Source: Sordariomycetes sp. S80-01Y (lineage: Eukaryota > Ascomycota > Sordariomycetes). From it: DNA of 64,000 bases. The stretch covers positions 1,922,001 to 1,986,000 of the forward strand of contig JAXQJY010000028.1 of NCBI GenBank assembly GCA_037042185.1, read 5' to 3'. The position numbers and the translations under genes are program-made. The notes below the pieces were generated by a model, which saw nothing but the letters and a program-made list of their open reading frames with translations, was not told the DNA's origin and searched no databases. Shown one piece after another: positions 34,776 to 44,736 of this stretch (position 1 is its first letter; each line of letters opens with the position of its first letter).

Positions 34776-35798
34776 ATGGCAGCTGGAGGCGTCGCGGCGC
34801 AGCACAGCTCATCCGTCGCGCAGCCCCCCAACCGAGCTTCCGGGTTGTTAGCGAAGCTCAACTTTATGAGGCCATCCTCCGAGGCCTCGCCCAGGATGGA
34901 CGATGACAAAGGCCATGAACCCGACCACGAAGACGAACAAGACGATCCCTCAGCCTCCACAAGCGGCAGCAGCTCCCTGGCGACTGCCATACACCAACAG
35001 CACCGGACGAGACGAAGGAGAGGATCATTGAGGAAGGTTGCGCTTCTTGGGAGAGGGGCGCAACGCGACAGGAAAGACAGCAGCCCATTGGCAGTCGATA
35101 CAACTACTGCCACCGCGCCAGCAGCAGATACGGAAGAGTGGTCAACGGATGCCACACCCAGGGCCAAGAACCAGTACAACGCGCTGGGCTTGAAAGATGT
35201 CGACCTGACGCCCCGCGACTACAAAGGGAGAGAGGCTGGCCAAGCGAGCTTCGGGGCCACCAGGGTCTCTAGCGACCTTGATGCTGCGCTTGAAACCGAT
35301 CGCGACAGCTCGATGCTCTACCACTCGACCACGGACGAAGAAGAGGGTTTGCAGATACCGTCCCGCCCCGACACTCTTCCCCTTTCCTCAGGGTCCGAGT
35401 CATACTTTCCCAGCATACCGTCCGCCCAGCGCCGCAGACCGTCGTTCCAACAGACCAAATCACCCCTCTCCTACAGCGGCCTCTCCACCGCACCTCTGCA
35501 ACCTCCAGATACAGAAGTGGACTACTCCGAAACCGAATGGTGGGGCTGGATCATTTTGATTGTGACGTGGCTGGTATTTGTCGTCGGCATGGGATCGTGC
35601 CTCGGCGTCTGGAGCTGGGCCTGGGACGTAGGCAAGACGCCTTACGCGCCACCCGAGCTCGAGGATGACCCGACGCTGCCCATTGTCGGCTACTACCCAG
35701 CCTTGATCATACTCACTGCCGTAATGGCTTGGGTTTGGGTCGTGGTGGCGTGGGTTGGGATGAAATACTTCAGGCATGCCAAGATCAGCGGTGACTGA
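34776..35798 (+). CDS. Conserved-looking two-TM membrane protein of unknown function
   Basis: Single exon, 340 aa; I do not recognise the family. Residues 1-245 are hydrophilic, Ser/Thr/Asp-rich and likely cytosolic and disordered, with a basic patch HQQHRTRRRRGSLRKVALL (about 70-90) and QYNALGLKDVDLTPRDYKGR (about 130-150). Then EWWGWIILIVTWLVFVVGM and a second hydrophobic segment YYPALIILTAVMAWVWVVVA (about residues 250-285 and 308-330) form a TM hairpin unusually rich in Trp, with a short loop containing GKTPYAPPELEDD. A short basic tail (KYFRHAKISGD) follows. No signal peptide. Start in context GTCATGGCA. Confidence 0.7.
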   Translation: MAAGGVAAQHSSSVAQPPNRASGLLAKLNFMRPSSEASPRMDDDKGHEPDHEDEQDDPSASTSGSSSLATAIHQQHRTRRRRGSLRKVALLGRGAQRDRKDSSPLAVDTTTATAPAADTEEWSTDATPRAKNQYNALGLKDVDLTPRDYKGREAGQASFGATRVSSDLDAALETDRDSSMLYHSTTDEEEGLQIPSRPDTLPLSSGSESYFPSIPSAQRRRPSFQQTKSPLSYSGLSTAPLQPPDTEVDYSETEWWGWIILIVTWLVFVVGMGSCLGVWSWAWDVGKTPYAPPELEDDPTLPIVGYYPALIILTAVMAWVWVVVAWVGMKYFRHAKISGD

Positions 35799-36369
35799 GG
35801 CTTGGATATCCCTGGGGCACTCTAAACTCCTCGATTGACGGCGCACAGCTGATCTGACACCCTCAGCAAATCAGTGCGAGCAATCTACCCGCACCACCGC
35901 CAAGCCCTCTTCTATGATGGATCTCTTGAGCGCCGCCGGTTGCGCCAGGAGCCCGAAGAACTTCGCTGTATCCAGCAAGCGCCTCTCAAGATGCTGGTCT
36001 CCGGCGCGTGAGGCGGTACACGCCTGCCGCGGAAAAAGGGTGCCAATGCGTCGAGCTCAAAAGCTTGGTTATTTGCATGCATAGAAAGAGGCATATCTAA
36101 AGTGATGCCGTCAGAATTTCGGTCCATGGCCTCGGAAATATGAACACTAATACATCACTACAAAGTAGTATCATATACCAACCCCCCCTGATGGAGTTTG
36201 CACAGGAAAAGCTTCAGGAGAAAGCAGACTAAGTCAATAGACGTTAGTATCCTATCCTAGGTAGAGAAAAATTGAAGAAAAAAAAAACCGAATAAAATAA
36301 AATGGACAACGATGTGTACACGACAGCTCAAGCCTGGACATCAATCTCAAAGCTCTGAGCAAAAATAAA
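35799..36369. other. 3' region between the two-TM gene and tRNA-Asn
   Basis: No coding signature. A poly-A tract near 36277-36289 lies just downstream of the tRNA on the other strand and reads as a T-run on the minus strand, a possible Pol III termination zone about 80 bp past the tRNA; the nearer context has shorter T runs. Confidence 0.4.
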
Positions 36370-36453
36370 CTCCCCCGGACAGGATCGAACTGTCGATCTC
36401 CCGATTGCGTATTGCTAACAGTCGGACGCCTTAGCCAGCTGGGCCACAGGGGA
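36370..36453 (-). tRNA. tRNA-Asn(GTT) with a 10-nt intron
   Basis: On the minus strand the acceptor stem TCCCCTG pairs with CGGGGGA (two G-U type pairs), with discriminator G. The D arm contains GGCCCAGCTGGCTAAGGCG (A-box). The anticodon arm is TCCGA-CTGTTA...A-TCGGG, with anticodon GTT and the intron GCAATACGCA right after base 37. The T arm is GACAG-TTCGATC-CTGTC (B-box). The mature length of about 74 nt fits. The intron position 37/38 is canonical for eukaryotic tRNAs. Confidence 0.95.
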
Positions 36454-38195
36454 CGGCTTAACTTGCTGTGGGATTTTGCCTCCAAAATCTATTTATATAC
36501 GTTGATCAAGAATCTGTGGGCACCATTGATTGAAGTGCCTTCTCTTCAGTGTATCACCTTCCAGCACCTCAACTTGACCCGACCGTTGCGGCTCGGCTTT
36601 ACTAGCCTGACGTTGCATCACTCTGCCTACCTGTGACTAGACCTCAGCCGTAGGATGACTGACTCGGCAGTGGCGACGGCCTCATCGAGCATTGGAGAAC
36701 TTCTTCAGCTATGTAGCCTGACTCGCTCCCCCCAACAAGGCCCTCAGGAATGGATCTAGTCATTTAATAGCATCTATCAAGGTGAGTCGAGGCGGTCGCA
36801 TTCCCACCAGCCTCGTATCTCACCCCGAAGTCACCTAGAATGGGCGACACAGTTGATGCGTGCCAAGACTACAAGTGAGGCAGATAATACGAAGGTTGAG
36901 TCAACTTCAGACCAAGTACTGGTAAGCACTTGGTATGTTGAATCCGCTGGTGATTTGCCACGAGGGTGAGGCGAATGAGAAGCTTGTGCGTCCGAGTCTG
37001 AAAAGACATCACGCGGCAAAACTCCATGCCAAGCCCGCGACGTCAACTTGAACTTCAAGTTGGGGGCACGGCCTCGGTGTGGCTCCTGCCGCCGTTGCTT
37101 TCAGTTGTCCACCTGAGTAAGTCGTGACGGGCTAGGTATCTTCACAAAAGCCGTTCATTTGGTGGTTGAAGCGTGACGGAGAGCGCTGGGACAATCCTAA
37201 CATTATATTAGGCATCTTGCCCACGCCGTACCACGCGAGTATACTAGAGTGAGCAATCTTACCAACCTGGCTGTTTACAGTCTGCAATTAGCCTGGCAAA
37301 CTTGACTTGATGTCGCTGGGGGGAAGCATTCGCCGTGATTTAGAGGCAGGTGCAACACTCAAGCCCGTCGACCTCGGGTTTGCGCGCGCGACGTCGCCCC
37401 GGGACGCTGCCGTCGTGGAATCTCTTTTACCACGGGCTGGTCTTCATTTGGATCCTAGAACCATCATCCCGAATCATCTCCCTCAAAAAACAAAGCCAAA
37501 GTTCATCCAATACGCTAGGCATTATCGTCCTTTTTTCGTCCATCACGCTGCAACCGCTGATGTGCCAAGGCAAAGTCTGCGCTGTTCGGAGTCCCAGGTG
37601 CCCCAACCAGTAGCACCGGAGCTCTGCCTGAAACAGAACCCACTGGCACCACTGCCAGTGGCAGCCAATTCATGGCCTCTCCGAACCCAGCCCAGCCCAG
37701 CCAAGCCCAGCCAACGCCCAAGCCAGTCAACGTCGACAGCCTCTTCTTCTCCTCATCGAAACCTCATCTGCTGATTGATCACTCGCCCCGTGTCGACCGA
37801 TTTTATCGAGCAACCGTTCCTCGCCAATTTGGTTGTCATCTCTTCCATCTTCTTGCCCTCCCCTCTGCTCACCCGCGCATCGACATCAACTCAGCTTCGA
37901 CTCTCCTCGTTGCCTCCGCCCACCGCCCGCCCTTCCGTCATTCTCGAATTTTGCCCCCTTAACCAACGCGCTTCCCATCCGCAACCAACCCTCTCCATCG
38001 CCATCGACAGCAACAGGGCGCTCTGGATAACCGGCCGTATTTTGTCGACGCCACGTCTTTGGCTTTCAGTTCTGCCCATCGAGCTTTATCTCCCTAGCTT
38101 TCCCGGCCAGGGGCCTGCGGAGCCTCGTCTAGTCGACTCGACTCACTGGCCCTGAATCCGACTTCGCCCTCGTCCTCGAGCTTCGAATCGCCATC
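36454..38195. other. 1.7-kb region upstream of MUB1
   Basis: It contains the region upstream of the tRNA gene and then the promoter and leader of MUB1. From about 37400 the + strand is C/T- and CCA-rich with repeated CCCAGCCCAGCC-like motifs near 37680-37720, typical of a long fungal 5' leader. No gene is supported. Confidence 0.45.
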
Positions 38196-40028
38196 ATGAG
38201 GGAATCGAACTTCAGCATCCCCAACGTCAACAAGGCGTCTGTGGGTATCACGACAGCCCTCTACGACCGCCGCGCCCTCGACTGCACCTCGACGCTACCC
38301 CTTATAAACTCACTCAACCATCTCGCTTACCTTACCACCTCCTCCGCCCGAATTCGAGATATTCTCACCGTTGATGGAGGCATCGAACGCCTCATCTCCA
38401 TCCTCAAGCAGGGGCGGAGCAAAGATATGATGGGCTTGTGGAAGTGGAATCTGGCCTTCCAATGCGTCGTTAATATCGGTGTCCGCGGCACAGAGAATGT
38501 CCGCACCAGGGTGGTCGAGGCCGACATGGTGCCGGTCATTGCGACGATCCTGGATAACTACATCAAGATCATTCAGCTACAGCGTGAAAAAACGCATAAC
38601 GTCAAGGAGAAGTGTCTCAGCGACTACCGTGAGCGTCATCGTCACCGACATCACACTTCGACAGCTTCCCGGACCGCGAACCATGAAGATGAGGAGAGGT
38701 CTACGCGCCGCCACAACCACCATTCGCACACGGTCGATACGAACGCCACCCGTGCTGGGCCATCTACAGCCCCGGCGCAACAAGAGAGCGAGAGCACTGC
38801 GTTGAACTCCGACGATGGTGGCCAGACCCCACTGGCACGCCCATCGTTCCTCGCAACCCTGTCTGAAGGCCGGAGCGGCCCAACTACCTCGCAACCGCAA
38901 AGCTCACTGCTCGCCGTACCGGGTCCTGCAAGTCAAATGCCGCGTACCACCAACATGGATGGCATCATTCGCCCTATCCGCGATCTTGACCGTCTGGCAT
39001 CAGTGACGCCACTAGGGCCGAACGACATTGCCTCGCAACCGACTTCCCCCACCACCCCAATCCAACCGCCGCAACTTCGGTCACCGCCCATCCGAGCCGC
39101 AAATTCGAATGCCACCACGCCTGCTCGACCGCATCGCCGGCCATCGATTCGACATCAGAATTCCACAACAGCGTCAGAAGATATTAATGCTGACAGCGTG
39201 ACATCTGATGAGGCTCCTGACACCGAGATGACAGGTAATGCAGATATGCAATCTGCAGTTGGGATCCAAGATATCACCATGGAAGATGACAGTATCCTGG
39301 CCGATGCCTCGCTCGAGCTTACCACCCCTACTGTTTCTGAGAGACCCGAGGATTCTGGAGCATTCAATATCTCGCATCGCAATACACTCGACGGCAGCGT
39401 TGGCAACACGACGCCGACGCCCGTTGCCCAAATGGCGCTGTCTCCAAACCGGCCGGCTATGCCAACTCCGACTCAGCCTTCGTTGCCCAACTCTTCCGTG
39501 CCCCGCTACCTCCTCGACCGCAATCCGGCATCCAATGATCTGTCCGCGGTCATGCCACGAGAAGAGGACGTACTCATGTCACTCCAGCTCCTCGCATACG
39601 TCTCAAAATATTGTGGGCTACGTACCTATTTCCAAAAGAGCCACCTCGTACCCCGTCTCAACATCAACAAAGAGCTTGCTCAAGCCAAAGGAGAAGAATA
39701 TGAAGAGGTTGACGAGGACGAGCTGGACGACCAGGAGTACCTTCTGCCCAACGACTTCAACTTGTTTCCCCTCGTGGAGAAGTTCACCGTTCGCCACCAC
39801 AGTACGGATATGCAATACTGGGCTGGCGTGGTGATGAGGAACTTGTGCCGCAAGGACGACACCCGAGGAGGCATCAGACAATGTGCCTACTACCAATGTG
39901 GCAAGTGGGAAGAATTTACAAGGCAATTTGCCAAGTGCCGACGATGCCGCCGCACCAAATACTGCAGCAAAGAATGTCAGAAGAGCGCGTGGGCGTTCCA
40001 TCGACACTGGTGCGTTGCAGCCTCTTGA
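38196..40028 (+). CDS. MUB1: Mub1/SamB MYND-finger protein
   Basis: Mub1 (SamB in Aspergillus) is an adaptor of the Ubr2 ubiquitin ligase that promotes Rpn4 degradation in yeast; SamB influences polarity and morphogenesis in Aspergillus. Single exon, 610 aa. The N-terminal 130 residues form a conserved armadillo-like region beginning MRESNFSIPNVNKASVGITT and including LTVDGGIERLISIL. The centre (about 140-430) is low complexity, His- and Ser/Thr-rich. A second conserved block (EEDVLMSLQLLAYVSKY, then NLFPLVEKFTVRHH and MQYWAGVVMRNLCRKDD) leads to the C-terminal MYND zinc finger (about 565-608), with the pairs CAYYQC, CRRC, CSKEC and a closing HRHWC. The start is the conserved N-terminus. Confidence 0.92.
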   Translation: MRESNFSIPNVNKASVGITTALYDRRALDCTSTLPLINSLNHLAYLTTSSARIRDILTVDGGIERLISILKQGRSKDMMGLWKWNLAFQCVVNIGVRGTENVRTRVVEADMVPVIATILDNYIKIIQLQREKTHNVKEKCLSDYRERHRHRHHTSTASRTANHEDEERSTRRHNHHSHTVDTNATRAGPSTAPAQQESESTALNSDDGGQTPLARPSFLATLSEGRSGPTTSQPQSSLLAVPGPASQMPRTTNMDGIIRPIRDLDRLASVTPLGPNDIASQPTSPTTPIQPPQLRSPPIRAANSNATTPARPHRRPSIRHQNSTTASEDINADSVTSDEAPDTEMTGNADMQSAVGIQDITMEDDSILADASLELTTPTVSERPEDSGAFNISHRNTLDGSVGNTTPTPVAQMALSPNRPAMPTPTQPSLPNSSVPRYLLDRNPASNDLSAVMPREEDVLMSLQLLAYVSKYCGLRTYFQKSHLVPRLNINKELAQAKGEEYEEVDEDELDDQEYLLPNDFNLFPLVEKFTVRHHSTDMQYWAGVVMRNLCRKDDTRGGIRQCAYYQCGKWEEFTRQFAKCRRCRRTKYCSKECQKSAWAFHRHWCVAAS

Positions 40029-40642
40029 GGAGAAGGCAGCAACCGAAGTCGACTACAAATCATTGAGCCGGAACACCCTCACAGCATTTGCGAATCGCAT
40101 GGCATGGCAAAGCGTTTAATCAATACTCCGCATTTCTCGATACCACTGGGCTTACGGCGTTTGGGTACAAGGATTTCAAGCATTTCAATCGGGGACGTGT
40201 TTCCCTACAGCATATCATGACCGTAACGGAGTCGACTTGCTTCTCTGTTGAGCGAGAGCCTCCGCTACAATTGTTATATTCTACATCGTTTCATTCCTTA
40301 CGATTGGCAGGGGGGGAGATTTTGTTGCCAACATTCGGAGGCCCCGTGGGGACCTCGCATCGTCGTGAAGAGGTGGGAGACATCAGTGCATGGCAAGATG
40401 CGTCCAGGTATAGGAAACGACTGGGGGCTCGACATGAATTCGGTGCCAAGTTGCAAGCGCTGCTCGGGATCTCACTGCCAATTCTCCTCGATTCATAGGA
40501 TTCATAGACGATCGATGAACGACATCACGCAAACCTGACTCTCGGAATGTGATGTGATACAAGAACTCAAAAAGCCCATTCATTGATGCACACACAGAAG
40601 ACAATGCGTGAAAAATCTAAATTGTTCTGCGAAACTCCCGCC
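40029..40642. other. Convergent 3' region between MUB1 and EBP2
   Basis: Frames here (for example 40088-40498) have no signature. Only 3' UTRs are expected. Confidence 0.45.
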
Positions 40643-41996
40643 TTATCTCCTAGCCATTGCTTTCCTCCTGTCTTTGCCAGGACGGGATGGCTTAGTGACC
40701 TTGCTCTTTGCCTTCATCCCCTTGGCATTGAAGCCGCTCAGGTCTGCTGAGCTCATTGCATCACCTGATTTGGCGTGACGTTTCTTGCCTCCGAAACCAT
40801 ACTTCTCGTTCTTCTTTTGACGCTTGTGGTTAACTGCACCGGCACCGATATTGCCACGCCCAGCACCAGAGCGATCGCCCCGTGAAGGCTTACCAAGCTC
40901 CTTATCTACGCCAACATCAAATAGGTCGGCTTCATTGGTGGCATCGCCGCCCCCGGACTCAGCGCGTTCTACAAAATCGTTAGCAGCCTGCGATGACTTC
41001 CCGTGCAGGGTTGAACTTACTCCTTTTGAGGTTCTTGATCTTGTCCAACGTCTCCCTCTTAGCCTTCTGCCTTTCCTGCAACTTCGCTACCTGCACCTGC
41101 TTGCCGAACTTCTTCAGGTCCCTGAGTTTCCTTGCCTCAGCCGCTGCCTTCTTGTTGGTAGCTTCCTCGACCAACTTGGCCTTGATCTTCTCCATGTGCT
41201 CGTCCTCCTTGACCATCTCAGCGAAGTAATCCTTCGGCCGCGAAAAGGGGACGCCCTCCTTCTTCAGCTTCTGCCTGGCTATCTTGACGGCCTCAAGAGA
41301 TTGACTGTAGAAGGCAAGCTCGCGCTGAAGATCGTCCTGAACGTCGGGAATGGAGTCGGCTGTTGGAGCAGAGGAAAGGACAACCTGGTGGGTTGCAAAG
41401 GGCACTGAATTGTCGGTGGGGAGGGCGATACGTTGAAGGGAAGAGAGAAGAGCGGAGGTGTTGTTGATTGTTAGGCGTTGATGGGGGATGATGTCTTCTT
41501 TCTCGTCGTCGGAGAGGTCTTCGATATCCGAGATGGGGATGTCTTCTTCCTCCTCGTCTTCCTCCTCATCATCTTCTGACCCTTCCTGGGCCTCTCGATC
41601 GATAAGGCTCGCCTTTCCGTTGGCCTTGCTCGTCTGCTTGAGGATGGACTTCTTCGCTTTCCGCGGTAGGGGCTTTTCCATGTCTACTGAAGAGTCCGAG
41701 GTGTCGCTGTCGTCGATACCGTCCAGATTGTACTGTTGCGCCGCATTAGCATCACAACACACATGTGGGCGGTTCAATTTTCATACCCCGTTCCCGGCCT
41801 CCGCCTCGCTATCGTCCTCTTCCAGCTCCTCTTCCGCGCTTACCATCTCCTCGTCCTCGCTCTCGTCCTGCTCGCGCTTCTCGGCCTCGGCATCCTTGGC
41901 CTTGAGCGCGGCCTTCTTTTGCCGCTTCTCCTTTAGCTTTTTGAAATCGGTGCCCTTCTCGGCGGCGAGCGCCAGCTTGAGTTTGCTTTTACCCAT
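40643..41996 (-). CDS. EBP2: EBP2, rRNA-processing protein
   Basis: Ebp2 is a nucleolar factor for 27S pre-rRNA processing and 60S assembly. Three exons on the minus strand: 41787-41996, 41021-41732, 40643-40968 (415 aa). Introns are 54 bp (GTATGA donor, CAACAG acceptor) and 52 bp (GTAAGT donor, GTAG acceptor with CTAAC branch). The N-terminus MGKSKLKLALAAEKG and an acidic region with EEEDEEEEDIPISDIEDLSD precede the EBP2 core: LQRIALP, RELAFYSQSLEAVKIAR, GVPFSRPKDYFAEMVKEDEH and KLRDLKKFGKQVQVAKLQER. The third exon supplies the conserved basic tail with RGNIGAGAVNHKRQKKNEKY, GFGGKKRHAK and PGKDRRKAMARR. Exons 2 and 3 join as NLKRKRAESGGG. Confidence 0.94.
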
Positions 41997-42818
41997 CGTG
42001 GCAGCCGGTTGGGTGGTTGTGAGGGTGTCCTGTTTTGGCGGGACGAGAGTGGTGGCTGCCGTTTGCCAGTCGCCAGGAAAAGTTGCGACTACTGGAGAAA
42101 ATTCCCATTTTCTGCCGCAGCTTAGTCTCACCGCTTGCCGTTTGTGTAGGTGGGGCTTCTTCGTGTAAGTGATGTACAGCCTACCTACCCTATACTCGTG
42201 CCGGACCTGTACACACTTTTCTTGTTTTCTTCTAGAAGAGCATCAGCAAGGAGAAAATCCTGCAGAATCGACTCCAGTCCAGTTTTAACAGTGGAATCGG
42301 GCTGTTCCAGTATACATATGGTTATCACAAGTATTACAGAAGCCTAATTACGTGGGGCACCTCATAAATGCGTTCGGATGACGGGATTCAACGAACACCA
42401 AAAAGGGACACAAAGTCGAAAGTCGACCAACGATTCAATTAAGTTGAAGTTTATGTAAAAGAAAGATCGGCAATGTACTCATACCGATGCGCTGTACCCG
42501 ACCGAGGATCCTCCTTTTCCCAAGAAGAGTTGTACTAAGTAGCTGCCATCGCGCAGGTAGACCCTGCGAACGTCCTAAAATAAGAAAGAGCTCTCACGCT
42601 ACAGCGTCCTGCAGAAGATAGCCATCCATCGTATGGTTAAAATGTCGAGTCGTTGGTTTGAAATGTTGGTGCTCGAGGGCATGCTGCCCCTCAAGTACTC
42701 TCTCATCATCGTCGCCCCTTGAGGTCTCAAGACAGACAACACGCTTGCCCAGAGATAGCACGATCTTTGGCTTTGCCTATTACCGAGACCTCAAAGGGCT
42801 GATCGGTCAGAGAATCAT
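41997..42818. other. Region between EBP2 and the pheromone gene
   Basis: It holds the EBP2 promoter (minus strand) and the 3' end of the pheromone precursor gene. No gene signature is seen in the short frames. Confidence 0.45.
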
Positions 42819-42983
42819 CTACATGATGGTGCAACCGACAGGGTAGCCTGGGTCCTGCTGGGGAGTTGTAGGCTTGGCCATAATCTGGCAACCGACGGGG
42901 TAACCAGACTGAGGTTGAGCAGGCTTGGCCATGATTTGACAGCCGACAGGGTAGCCGGACTGGGGGTTCTGGGGCTTGGCCAT
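42819..42983 (-). CDS. CAAX-repeat (h-type-like) peptide pheromone precursor
   Basis: A 54-aa protein without introns, built of three tandem units: residues 1-18, 19-35 and 36-54. Each unit has the plan (M)AKP-PQ-rich linker-GYPVGC(Q/T)IM. The last four residues are CTIM, a CAAX box ending in Met, so farnesylation and carboxymethylation are expected. The inner copies end in CQIM. A repeated hydrophobic Cys motif with a terminal CAAX box is the plan of the hybrid h-type precursor HPP1 of Trichoderma reesei (three (LI)GC(TS)VM motifs), also reported in Fusarium. Here the motif is VGC(Q/T)IM and there is no dibasic Kex2 site; a single Lys (AKP) is all that lies between units. The units differ by many synonymous changes, so the peptide is under selection. 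The ATG is in context TTCAAAATGGCC, with an AC-rich leader and a TATAAG box at 43101-43106. A 97-aa extension from 43112 is open but its start overlaps the promoter/leader. Confidence 0.85.
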   Translation of the reverse strand: MAKPQNPQSGYPVGCQIMAKPAQPQSGYPVGCQIMAKPTTPQQDPGYPVGCTIM

Positions 42984-43100
42984 TTTGAAGTTTTGAATTG
43001 GTTGATTGTAAAGGTGTAGAAAGTGGTGTCTTGTGTTCGAAGAGTGTGTGTTGTTGACGAGGAAGAAAAGACATAGAGAACAGGAGACGATCGACACCTT

Positions 43101-43106
43101 CTTATA
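43101..43106 (-). promoter_or_regulatory. TATA-box-like element of the pheromone gene
   Basis: TATAAG on the minus strand, 118 bp before the ATG at 42983, followed by a C/T/A-rich leader free of in-frame obstacles. This spacing suits a highly expressed regulated fungal gene. An ACAAAG core (minus strand, about 43138-43143), the type of site bound by mating-type HMG proteins, lies just upstream; that role is inference. Confidence 0.5.
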
Positions 43107-43704
43107 GTCCAACTGGAGCTATCGTGACCTCCAAATGGGCTTTGTGCTTCGGGAACAGAGTCAACACTTGCGTGCGTGGAACCCGCGCCCTCGCCTGGAG
43201 AAGAATACATATATCCCGACATCGTCCAAGCTGTCCAAGCATTGTGCTGGTGAACACAGGGAGAACTGGCCCCGCGAGTCGATATTTAGCGTGGGGAGCG
43301 GTGGTTGCAACAAGCGCAGGAGCCCTAGGGGGCGCACCTCAACAACGACGTGACCACCATCTTTGTGGACCGTGCAATAAAGACACACTGAACAGCATCC
43401 GAATTCGGACTTTACCGGTCCAATTTCTTCGGATAATTTGAGGAGTGTCCGAAGACACCTTGTCGCCGGGTGCGATGCATTGATAGCATAGTATTGTTCC
43501 CTTGCTATTGTTGTACGCCACCCCCGGCCTGACACCAGTCAAGGCTATTTGCATGCGATACGGACCATGAGATATATACATCCAAGAAGCCTCGATCGAG
43601 GAACAAACGAGTTTTAGCTTCTCCTGCCACCGCCTGCATCGCTTGACCTGTGACTTCCGTTTTGGGTGACGCTCTCGGTCAGGCTGATAGGCCGGTCAGC
43701 TCAC
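43107..43704. promoter_or_regulatory. Upstream region of the pheromone gene and 3' end of cyanase
   Basis: About 600 bp between the pheromone TATA box and the cyanase stop, both genes on the minus strand. Short frames lack signatures. Regulatory sites for the pheromone gene are expected here but only the ACAAAG core near its TATA box stands out. Confidence 0.4.
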
Positions 43705-44311
43705 CTAAAAGCGAGTAAAGGGAAGCCTGTGACTAAGTTAGCGGCGTAGACAAATAAGTAGCCTTGAAAATCACGTACCATTTGCCCTTCAGAGTGATGA
43801 CCACCCAAGATGCGCCTGACTCATCAACCTCCTTATCCACCTTGGTAGAGAAGCAGATGGCACTCATGATTCCATCTCCAAACTTCTCATTCAGGATCGC
43901 CTTATAGGCATAGCCATAGTTCTGAACTATTTCATACAGTCTGTAAATAAGGGGCTCGACCGGCGGCATGGGTCCAGCACGGCCTCGGTCAGGGAAGCCC
44001 ATCATCTGTGAAGCCAACTGCTCACGCGGAACCTCGAGGAGCTTGGACAGGCGGTCGACATCCTCAGCCGAGGCCCTTGCCTGACCGTAGAACAATGCAG
44101 CGCAGGCGACCTCACTTCGCTCTAGATGCTTGGCAATTTCCTCAAAGGTTAGGCCCTTGGTTGCTTTAGCGTCAAAGAGGGCAGAGCAGTGCGGCGGGAG
44201 ATTGCTCGCAATGGTAGGCTAGACGTCAAATTAGAAAGTGTCTTTCTCATCTCTTCATATCGAGTAGTTCGAACCCACATCGAGCGTTGCGAGAGTCCCT
44301 TCGTTGGCCAT
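43705..44311 (-). CDS. cyn1: Cyanate hydratase (cyanase)
   Basis: Cyanase converts cyanate and bicarbonate to CO2 and carbamate (then ammonia), detoxifying cyanate; it acts in the cytosol as a decamer. Three exons on the minus strand: 44279-44311 ([11 protein letters not shown]), 43779-44218 and 43705-43726, 164 aa in total, the normal fungal length. Intron 1 is 60 bp with a rare GTGGGT donor; intron 2 is 52 bp (GTACGT donor) and splices on the conserved C-terminus GKWLPFTRF. The helix-turn-helix-like N-terminal domain contains [17 protein letters not shown]. The catalytic triad is visible: Arg and Glu in YRLYEIV and Ser 26 residues after the Arg in GDGIMSAI, the same spacing as Arg96/Glu99/Ser122 of the E. 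coli enzyme. The third exon is too short to be found by ORF search and is supported by the family's ending. Confidence 0.94.
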
Positions 44312-44736
44312 GGTCACGGTAAGTCTTGGTCAGACGGGGTGAGGGTAATGTTACGATTGTTCAGGAGGTGAAGTGAATATTCGAGGCAAGATGAGTTGCA
44401 ACTTTGGAGGCCTACCAGAGGAGTTAGGGGCTAGAAATACCACTACAGGTAGACCGGAGAACGATCGACGGGCAATTCCATCTTTGCGGGGTTGGCCTTC
44501 GTGACGTTATCTCGAAGTTGCATCTCCGGCTCGGCGATAGCCCGGGAAGTTTATTAGGTCGTATCACTCCGCGACTCCGTTGGGCGAAGACAAAACACGC
44601 CTGACCGACTAGTTGCCGGTTTCTCAAAACAGTTCAGTGCAAAGAGCTCGAAACCGTGCATTCCAATCACTACTAGATGCTTTGTTTGCCAGATACGGGT
44701 TGCGATGCCTTGGTCCGTGATAAGGTCGAGAAGCTT
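44312..44736. other. Upstream region of cyanase
   Basis: Promoter of cyanase and 3' end of the AIM6-like gene, both on the minus strand. Nothing else is seen. Confidence 0.45.

Noticed and set aside
42984-43112. Possible 43-residue N-terminal extension of the pheromone precursor with a hydrophobic, signal-like stretch
   Set aside because: The start lies next to the TATA box, and the DNA looks like a typical A/C-rich fungal leader; the ATG at 42983 has an excellent context and a-type/h-type precursors need no signal peptide.
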